Origin: Verrucomicrobiia bacterium
GTDB taxonomy: Bacteria; Verrucomicrobiota; Verrucomicrobiia; Opitutales; Opitutaceae
Direction: 5' to 3'
Length of the DNA stretch: 11,420 bases
Assembly (NCBI GenBank): GCA_030424825.1
Contig: JAUHWE010000084.1
Span: forward strand, 1-11,420
Shown: piece after piece, positions 6,615 to 11,420 of the stretch
How the letters are laid out: each line of letters starts with the position of its first letter
How positions within the stretch are numbered: position 1 is the stretch's first letter
Notes under the pieces: model-generated
The model's input: only the letters and a program-made list of their open reading frames with translations
What the model was told of the DNA's origin: nothing
The model's database searches: none
Position numbers and translations under genes: made by a program

Positions 6615-6890
6615 GCGTGTGGTGGAGTCGAAAGCGACTAATGGGTCGCTCTTATACTGCTGAAGGAAAATGATTCGAAGAAAGGCGCAATGATTTGTTG
6701 CAACACCCGTAGATTTTCCCGTAGGAGATGTTTCCTTAATTTTACAGACCCATAAGAGCGACAAAGTGAACTTTTTCTTCTCCGAAGCTAGCCTCTGTTA
6801 TCGATCGAATGCCGCTATCCCGCTGGGGAAAGAGGCCTGCTTCCAGTGCTCGTGCCATTTGCGACGCCCGATTGCCGCTGATGGGAAGGG

Positions 6891-6925
6891 AACCGCCAGA
6901 TGACTGTGGCGGTTTGTCTGTTTTT
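6891..6925 (+). terminator. Terminator-like hairpin in the purF leader
   Basis: AACCGCCA (6891-6898) and TGGCGGTT (6907-6914) form a perfect 8-bp stem with an 8-base loop, followed by TGTCTGTTTTT. That is the form of a Rho-independent terminator pointing toward purF. No gene on the + strand ends just upstream, so it would act on a purF leader transcript (attenuation) or stop transcription coming from further left. Confidence 0.5.
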
Positions 6926-6998
6926 GGAGAAGAGCCAATGCGGTGCAGGCTACGGGATTGGCAAAACCTGGGCGGTTTCGATAGGTGAGGATTTTAGC

Positions 6999-7002
6999 GA
7001 GG
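6999..7002 (+). promoter_or_regulatory. Shine-Dalgarno GAGG for purF
   Basis: GAGG with 8 bases to ATG 7011 is the only well-placed ribosome binding site seen before any gene in the window. It fixes the purF start so that the propeptide and Cys9 follow correctly. Confidence 0.7.
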
Positions 7003-7010
7003 ACTATTAG

Positions 7011-8927
7011 ATGAGCGAGCTGATCAAACACGAATGTGGAGTGGCCCAAGTGAGGCTGAAAAAGCCGTTGGAGTATTTTGCAGAGAAATACGGCACTCCG
7101 CTTTACGGATACTATAAGCTGTTCCTGTTGATGGAGAAACAGCGAAATCGCGGCCAAGACGGGGCAGGGGTTGCGGCGATCAAGTTCGATATGCCGGCGG
7201 GCGAACCGTACATGTTTCGAGAGCGCAGCGTGAAATCGAACGCGTTGGACCGTATCTTCAAAGATACGCTCAAGCAGTACCAGAAACTGCAGCGAAACGG
7301 GGACATCCTTCCGGACTACGTTCCCTCGATCAAGGCCAAGTACGACTTTTGCGCGGAGTACTACATGGGGCATCTGCGGTATGGAACCTCCGGGGGTTAT
7401 TCGCTCAGTGTGTGTCACCCGTTTTTCCGTAGAAGCAGCTGGCCGACCAAAAACCTTATGTTGGCGGGCAACTTCAACATGACCAATACCAAGGAGCTCA
7501 ACGAGAGCTTGATCGCCATGGGGCAGCATCCGATCTTTGCCACCGATACCCAGGCGCTGCTAGAAAAAGTGGGCTATCATCTCGATGAGGCGCACGACAA
7601 TTTGTATCGCTACCTCAGAGATGAAGGCCATGAGGCCGATGAAATCTCGGAACGAATCCTAGAAGAGATCGACTTGGTGAAAGTATTCCGCAAAGCGGCT
7701 GAGTCATGGGATGGTGGTTACGCCTTGATCGGAGCGATTGGCAATGGCGACAATTTCATATTGCGAGATCCTTTGGGTATTCGTCCGGTCTTCTATTTCG
7801 AGGATGACGAGGTTTTTGCGTCCGCTTCCGAACGGGCGCCGCTCATGACCATTTTCGACAAGCACATCGAAGATATCAAGGAGGTCCCGCCGGGGCACAT
7901 CATTGTGATTAAAAGAAGCGGGGAGCTCATATGTGAGCAATTCAGAGAGCCCGCTCCGGAACGGAAACAGTGTTCGTTTGAAAGGATCTACTTTTCTCGT
8001 GGGAACGACGCGGATATCTACAAAGAGCGTAAAGCGCTTGGGGCCCAGCTTTCGGAGCAGGTTCTCAAGGAGGTTGGCCACGATCTGGAAAACACGGTAG
8101 TCAGTTTTATTCCCAACACCTCGGAGATCGGCTATTTCGGTTTTCTGGAAAAGCTGCGTATCGATCGGCGTAACCAAGTCAAGGAAGCCATTCTGGAAGC
8201 CCAGGAGAACGGTGAGTTGAGTGAGGAATTGCTCGACGATCTCATCATGAAAAACTGGCCGCGGGGCGAGAAGATTGCCCATAAGGACCAGAAGCTACGG
8301 ACGTTTATCTCGACTGAGAATTCGCGCAATGAAATGGCGACCCATGTCTACGACGTGACCTATGGAATTGTGCAACCGGCGGATAATCTCGTTTGTATCG
8401 ACGATTCCATTGTTCGCGGAACGACCTTGCGGAAATCGATTTTGAAGATTCTGAGCAGTCTGAATCCTAAGAAAATCATCATCGCATCGACGGCTCCCCA
8501 AATTCGGTATCCAGATTGTTATGGAATCGATATGTCGGAACTTGGGAAGTTCATCGCTTTTGAGGCGGCGATCGCTCTGCTCAAGGATGTGGGAAAACAT
8601 GACACGTTAGCGGAGGTCTACCGCAAGTGCGTTGACTGCTTGAATTCTGAAGAGTCCTGCGGGATCAACTACGTCAAGGAGATCTATGCCCCTTTCACCG
8701 CAGACCAGATTTCGAGGAAGATTTCCGAAATCGTCTATCCCAAGGACCGTGGATGGGAGGGTGAGGTTTCTGTGGTCTACCAGACAATTGAGGGACTGCG
8801 AAAAGCGCTGCCTGACCATCGAGGCGATTGGTATTTCACGGGCGACTACCCGACTCAGGGGGGATACCGCGTCGTGAACCAAGCCTTTGTCAACTATTAC
8901 AAGAAATCAACCGGGAGAAGCTATTGA
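7011..8927 (+). CDS. purF: Amidophosphoribosyltransferase (PurF), long form
   Basis: It catalyses the first step of de novo purine synthesis in the cytoplasm: PRPP plus glutamine give 5-phosphoribosylamine. The N-terminal Ntn glutaminase has a short propeptide MSELIKHE, then nucleophile C9 (CGV), NRGQDGAG (46-53), GHLRYGTSG (120-128), GNFNMTNT (153-160) and DPLGIRPV (253-260). The phosphoribosyltransferase half has the PRPP loop VCIDDSIVRGTT (461-472) and YGIDM (504-508). Cysteines at C321 (QCSFERIYF), C503 (PDCYGID), C540 and C543 (KCVDC) sit where the four 4Fe-4S ligands of Bacillus subtilis PurF are. At 638 residues it is well above the usual 470-510; an insertion at about 380-430 and a C-terminal tail account for this, as in Bacteroidota-type enzymes. 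purM follows after 87 bases in the same direction. Confidence 0.96.
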   Translation: MSELIKHECGVAQVRLKKPLEYFAEKYGTPLYGYYKLFLLMEKQRNRGQDGAGVAAIKFDMPAGEPYMFRERSVKSNALDRIFKDTLKQYQKLQRNGDILPDYVPSIKAKYDFCAEYYMGHLRYGTSGGYSLSVCHPFFRRSSWPTKNLMLAGNFNMTNTKELNESLIAMGQHPIFATDTQALLEKVGYHLDEAHDNLYRYLRDEGHEADEISERILEEIDLVKVFRKAAESWDGGYALIGAIGNGDNFILRDPLGIRPVFYFEDDEVFASASERAPLMTIFDKHIEDIKEVPPGHIIVIKRSGELICEQFREPAPERKQCSFERIYFSRGNDADIYKERKALGAQLSEQVLKEVGHDLENTVVSFIPNTSEIGYFGFLEKLRIDRRNQVKEAILEAQENGELSEELLDDLIMKNWPRGEKIAHKDQKLRTFISTENSRNEMATHVYDVTYGIVQPADNLVCIDDSIVRGTTLRKSILKILSSLNPKKIIIASTAPQIRYPDCYGIDMSELGKFIAFEAAIALLKDVGKHDTLAEVYRKCVDCLNSEESCGINYVKEIYAPFTADQISRKISEIVYPKDRGWEGEVSVVYQTIEGLRKALPDHRGDWYFTGDYPTQGGYRVVNQAFVNYYKKSTGRSY

Positions 8928-9014
8928 TGTTAATGTAGGGAGTAGGAATGCAGAATTAATAATAATTCAACAAGCCCTTCTTCGAACTCACTTCTTCAAT
9001 ATTTATTTAAACTA

Positions 9015-10097
9015 ATGCCAGCGAAAAAGAAAACGAAAGCGTATGCCCAGGCGGGGGTGAATATCGATCTAGGTGATCGAATGAAAGGCGACTTGAAAGA
9101 GTCGCTTAAAGGAGCCTCTCGCCCTGAAGTCATGGGGGCCGTGGGCGGATTTGGCGGTCTTTTCGATTTGTCGAAAACGAAGTATAAAGAGCCCGTTCTG
9201 GTTAGCAGTATCGATGGTGTGGGTACAAAGCTCAAGTTGGCTTTTGATTCGGGACAGCATAAAAGTGTGGGGATGGATATTGTAAATCACTGTATCGACG
9301 ATATTACAGTGATCGGTGCAGAGCCTTTGTTTTTCCTCGACTATTTGGGGCTCGGAAAACTTGAGCCCAGAGTTTTTAAACAGCTGATTTCAGGGATGAA
9401 GGAAGCCTGTGCGGCAGCGAATTGCGCCCTGATTGGCGGCGAAACGGCTCAGCTTCCAGGTTTTTACCAGCCGGGCGAGTACGATATTGCTGGAGTGATC
9501 GTCGGTATCGCTGAGAAAAAGAAGATGTTATCGGGGTCTACGATTCGGCCGGGTGATGTAGTGATTGGGCTCCCTTCTAATGGATTGCACACCAATGGAT
9601 ACACGCTGGCCCGGAAAGTTGTTTTCGAAATGGCGAAGCTCAAAGGTTCGGATCTGGTTCCCGGTTCGAGACAAAGCGTTTTCAAGGCGCTGCAAGCGCC
9701 CCACACGAACTATGCGCCGCTCGTACAGTCGCTTCTTAAGAAATTCAATACAGGCCGTTCTTCAGCCTTTCGGAAGGGGAACGCGATTTTCGGAATCGCG
9801 CACATTACGGGCGGGGGCTTCTGCGGCAATATTCCCCGTATTCTGCACAGCAAGGTTGATGTCGAAATTGACACCAATGCCTGGAAGCCGCTTCCGATTT
9901 TCAAACTGATCGGCGAGCGTGGGAATATCGACTTCGACGAGATGTATGAGGTCTTCAATATGGGAATGGGAATGACACTTTGCGTCGACGCGGCACAAGC
10001 AGATTCTGTTCTCGCCGCTTGCCGTAAATTTGGATGCAAAGCGGTGGCGATCGGAAGTGTGGTCAAAGGATCGGGGAAAGTATCTTTAAAACGTTAG
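9015..10097 (+). CDS. purM: Phosphoribosylformylglycinamidine cyclo-ligase (PurM, AIR synthetase)
   Basis: It closes the imidazole ring: FGAM plus ATP give AIR, step five of purine synthesis. The 360-residue product has the AIR synthetase motifs in order: YAQAGVNI (10-17), GGFGGLFDL (44-52), the ATP-site strand LVSSIDGVGTKLKLA (62-76), DIVNHCIDDI (88-97), LIGGETAQLPGFY (139-151), GLPSNGLHTNGYTLARK (185-201), HITGGGFCGNIPR (263-275) and FNMGMGM (314-320). The usual GGETAEMPG reads GGETAQLPG here, a mild change. It is slightly longer than the E. coli enzyme (345) because of a lysine-rich N-terminus. ATG 9015 fits the family start; no Shine-Dalgarno sequence is present, only an A/T-rich stretch. 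It probably shares a transcript with purF. Confidence 0.96.
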   Translation: MPAKKKTKAYAQAGVNIDLGDRMKGDLKESLKGASRPEVMGAVGGFGGLFDLSKTKYKEPVLVSSIDGVGTKLKLAFDSGQHKSVGMDIVNHCIDDITVIGAEPLFFLDYLGLGKLEPRVFKQLISGMKEACAAANCALIGGETAQLPGFYQPGEYDIAGVIVGIAEKKKMLSGSTIRPGDVVIGLPSNGLHTNGYTLARKVVFEMAKLKGSDLVPGSRQSVFKALQAPHTNYAPLVQSLLKKFNTGRSSAFRKGNAIFGIAHITGGGFCGNIPRILHSKVDVEIDTNAWKPLPIFKLIGERGNIDFDEMYEVFNMGMGMTLCVDAAQADSVLAACRKFGCKAVAIGSVVKGSGKVSLKR

Positions 10098-10148
10098 CTG
10101 GGAAGAGAAGTCGAAGGGAGTTTTAAACTATTACGGGCGTTTTCCTAA

Positions 10149-10186
10149 CGGAGTCTTGGTTGTCGATCGCCTCGTAAGAGACTCCG
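10149..10186. repeat. Stem-loop downstream of purM
   Basis: CGGAGTCTT (10149-10157) pairs with GAGACTCCG (10178-10186), eight Watson-Crick pairs plus one G-T, with a 20-base loop. It lies 52 bases after the purM stop. No T-run follows, so it may be a 3'-end stabilising hairpin, a Rho-dependent end or another palindromic repeat. Confidence 0.4.
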
Positions 10187-10224
10187 ACAAGTTGGTGGCC
10201 GAGGTGACAGTTCCACTAATGTAG

Positions 10225-10253
10225 TTGGCGGGTCAGCGACTCGGCGCTACAAT
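10225..10253 (+). promoter_or_regulatory. Possible promoter for the exported protein and Dabb genes
   Basis: TTGGCG (10225-10230, 4 of 6) and TACAAT (10248-10253, 5 of 6) are 17 bases apart, the optimal sigma-70 spacing. Transcription would start near 10260, 76 bases before ATG 10336. It lies within a palindrome-like stretch (10220-10251, TGTAG at one end and CTACA at the other, inner stem GGGTC/GACTC), so the match might instead be part of a repeat. Confidence 0.4.
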
Positions 10254-10335
10254 TAATTTGCTCGAATTTAGCGAGTAGCTTAGTCGGTTAAAAAGCACCG
10301 CGAAACGGATTTCCCTAATTACAGTCTAGAAACTC

Positions 10336-10923
10336 ATGATACGATTCAGGTTGGGTGTAGTATTTTTCTGGTTCGCCGCTTCAATGGGCGCGGCAGTAGC
10401 CGAGCGGGTTCCGGGAGCGGGCTTGGTTGAGGCCTCTGGAACCGTGGAGGAGGTCTTGATGGAGCTGGCCAAGCTTCCCCTTGAGAAAAATGAGATTGAA
10501 TGGTTCCTTCGCGACTCTGAAACGGTTCTGGTCTGGGCGAATGACAACGTAGATCGGTGGAGGGAGGCGGACCAGTCGGACAATCCTCTCGAGGTCATTC
10601 GATCATTTACGATATGGGAGCGGGTGGACTCGTCCGCTTCGGAGTTGGTCGCAACGTTGGCGAAACTGCTTTTCCTTCGCGAGTATTTGCAGGAGCCGGA
10701 TCAGCTCAGGGGACTCAGAGATGAGATTGCCCAAATGAAACAGGCCGTTGATACGGGGAGGTTGACGGGCTATGTAGAAGAAATGGCGCATCGCGAAATT
10801 GCGAAAAAGGAGGAGTTCGTTGACATTCTCGAAACCGTGGGAACCCGAAACCTAAAGCTTTACATGACGAATCAGGAGCGCATTGATCCTGTTCTAGACC
10901 AGTTCGGTCAAATTGGCGAATAG
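10336..10923 (+). CDS. Exported mostly helical protein of unknown function
   Basis: The 195-residue product opens with a typical signal peptide: MIRFR, a hydrophobic core LGVVFFWFAASMGAA, and probable cleavage after AVA (residue 22, then ERVPG). The mature part is acidic and looks almost wholly alpha-helical: TVEEVLMELAKLPLEKNE, ASELVATLAKLLFLREYL, LRGLRDEIAQMKQAVD and REIAKKEEFVDIL. No cysteine, metal site or catalytic motif is seen in the mature region, which points to a structural, binding or chaperone-like role in the periplasm; that is inference only. ATG 10336 has no Shine-Dalgarno sequence. It is followed after 32 bases by the Dabb gene, so the two are probably cotranscribed. Confidence 0.78.
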   Translation: MIRFRLGVVFFWFAASMGAAVAERVPGAGLVEASGTVEEVLMELAKLPLEKNEIEWFLRDSETVLVWANDNVDRWREADQSDNPLEVIRSFTIWERVDSSASELVATLAKLLFLREYLQEPDQLRGLRDEIAQMKQAVDTGRLTGYVEEMAHREIAKKEEFVDILETVGTRNLKLYMTNQERIDPVLDQFGQIGE

Positions 10924-10955
10924 CCCTGAATCAACAGAAACAACCCTCCCAAGCC

Positions 10956-11258
10956 ATGCTCGTTCATACCGTTTTGTTCAAATTCACTCCAGAATCATCG
11001 GATGCCCAGGTTCAGGCCTGCGCCGATGATGCCCGCAATCTTCTCGCCAAGATTGAGACCGTTAACTCGCTTTACATTGGGGCGCCAGCGGATACGGAAG
11101 TGCGACCCGTGAGTGTTAGGGACTTTGGATTGATGCTCACTGTTCTCTTCGAATCGATCGCCGATCACGACGTGTACCAGACCCATCCTTTACACGACGA
11201 GTTTATCGCGAACAATAAGGACAACTGGGCCCACGTAGCCGTACACGACGCGGAATAG
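10956..11258 (+). CDS. Dabb (stress-responsive alpha/beta barrel) domain protein
   Basis: The 100-residue product matches the Dabb fold along its whole length: an opening strand MLVHTVLFKF, a helix DAQVQACADDARNLLAKI, a strand around VNSLYIGAP, DFGLMLTVLFES, then the hallmark YQTHPLHDEFIANN (173 bases before the stop region) with conserved His, and a closing strand WAHVAVHD. Dabb proteins are ferredoxin-like dimers found in stress proteins, in enzymes such as olivetolic acid cyclase and in many bacterial proteins of unknown role; no substrate can be inferred. ATG 10956 gives the normal family N-terminus (M-hydrophobic-H-hydrophobic-hydrophobic-F). No Shine-Dalgarno sequence is present. The 32-base gap to the upstream exported-protein gene suggests a shared transcript, though one product is periplasmic and this one cytoplasmic. 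Confidence 0.9.
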   Translation: MLVHTVLFKFTPESSDAQVQACADDARNLLAKIETVNSLYIGAPADTEVRPVSVRDFGLMLTVLFESIADHDVYQTHPLHDEFIANNKDNWAHVAVHDAE

Positions 11259-11259
11259 G

Positions 11260-11284
11260 CCGGATTTTTGGTTCGGTAATTTTT
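11260..11284 (+). terminator. Weak terminator candidate after the Dabb gene
   Basis: CCGGA (11260-11264) pairs with TTCGG (11272-11276, one G-T), followed by TAATTTTT. The stem is only 5 bp, so stability is doubtful, but the position directly after the stop codon and the T-run fit an intrinsic terminator. Bases 11285-11420 hold no supported gene. Confidence 0.3.
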
Positions 11285-11420
11285 GTCGAGTTTAATAGGG
11301 CTGTATTGGCCCAATTGTTACGTATCGGCAGCGAAGGAGATGCGAGCGTGGCGGGCTCGGGCAACCTCCTTTCTTGACAGCTCGAAGCTGAGGCTTAGAA
11401 AGATCGGCTCATGGAAGCTG

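Larger units (their letters stand above)
6615..7010. other. Divergent control region between unknown gene and purF
   Basis: No gene is supported here. Visible elements are: TATAAG on the - strand (6656-6651), a possible -10 for the gene at 6075-6614; the perfect 10-base palindrome TGTTGCAACA (6696-6705); a perfect 11-base inverted repeat GTCGCTCTTAT (6645-6655) and ATAAGAGCGAC (6752-6762), whose first arm overlaps that -10; a terminator-like hairpin (6891-6925); and the octamer GGCGGTTT at 6908-6915 and again at 6971-6978. No clear sigma-70 promoter for purF was found; TTGGCA at 6958-6963 has only a poor partner downstream. Confidence 0.5.

Noticed and set aside
6800..6925. Cobalamin riboswitch-like stretch (GCCGCTG...GGGAAGG...CCAGATGAC)
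   Set aside because: Only two bases separate GCCGCTG and GGGAAGG, leaving no room for the hairpin that divides them in real cobalamin riboswitches, and no proper B12 box follows. A B12 switch ahead of purF would also be unexpected.
6900..6980. ZTP (pfl) riboswitch ahead of a purine gene (GACTGTGGCGG and CCTGGGC)
   Set aside because: The core GACTGGCG is interrupted, the central conserved segment is missing, and the 3' element lacks the CCGCC needed for the pseudoknot.
7704..8282. 192-codon - strand open frame inside purF
   Set aside because: It is antisense to conserved PurF catalytic regions; a shadow.
11340..11420. Open + strand frame from ATG running off the window end (MRAWRARATSF...), with AAGGAG directly before it
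   Set aside because: AAGGAG touches the ATG with no spacing, only 27 codons are visible and they are basic and unrecognisable. A - strand frame (stop at about 11320) is equally open, so neither is supported.

Overview
The window looks like chromosomal DNA from a free-living Gram-negative bacterium, most likely of the Verrucomicrobiota (Opitutae-like). This is an inference. It rests on the 638-residue form of PurF, which I associate with Bacteroidota and Verrucomicrobiota, on the mid-range G+C over most of the window, on several lipoprotein-like or Sec-exported proteins of unknown function, on small palindromic repeats in the gene gaps, and on start codons that mostly lack a Shine-Dalgarno sequence. 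No marker gene settles the taxonomy. No rRNA, tRNA, CRISPR array, transposase or integrase was seen.

Layout. Bases 1-606 are visibly AT-richer than the rest. They hold the C-terminal end of a small membrane protein cut by the window edge, then a gap with what may be remnants of a short reading frame. Next come, on the + strand, a two-helix membrane protein with a probable PH-like tail (607-1179), an endonuclease/exonuclease/phosphatase-fold hydrolase (1449-2279) and a membrane-anchored serine alpha/beta hydrolase (2518-3258). A 78-residue membrane protein lies on the - strand (3456-3692), divergent from an exported protein of unknown function (3938-4723). A single-pass protein with a von Willebrand A-like domain and a degenerate metal site follows (4857-5864). 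It converges with an unrecognised - strand gene (6075-6614).

Bases 6615-7010 are a 396-base divergent control region with a terminator-like hairpin about 85 bases ahead of purF. The purF-purM pair (7011-10097) encodes steps 1 and 5 of de novo IMP synthesis: PurF makes 5-phosphoribosylamine from PRPP and glutamine, and PurM closes the imidazole ring of AIR. The other pathway genes are not in the window. Downstream, a candidate promoter precedes an exported helical protein (10336-10923) and a Dabb-domain protein (10956-11258).

The least ordinary feature is the intergenic DNA. At least six gaps carry hairpin-forming palindromes. Two sets show sequence changes that preserve base pairing, and one resembles RAYT-type REP elements. 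No convincing new multi-gene system was found.
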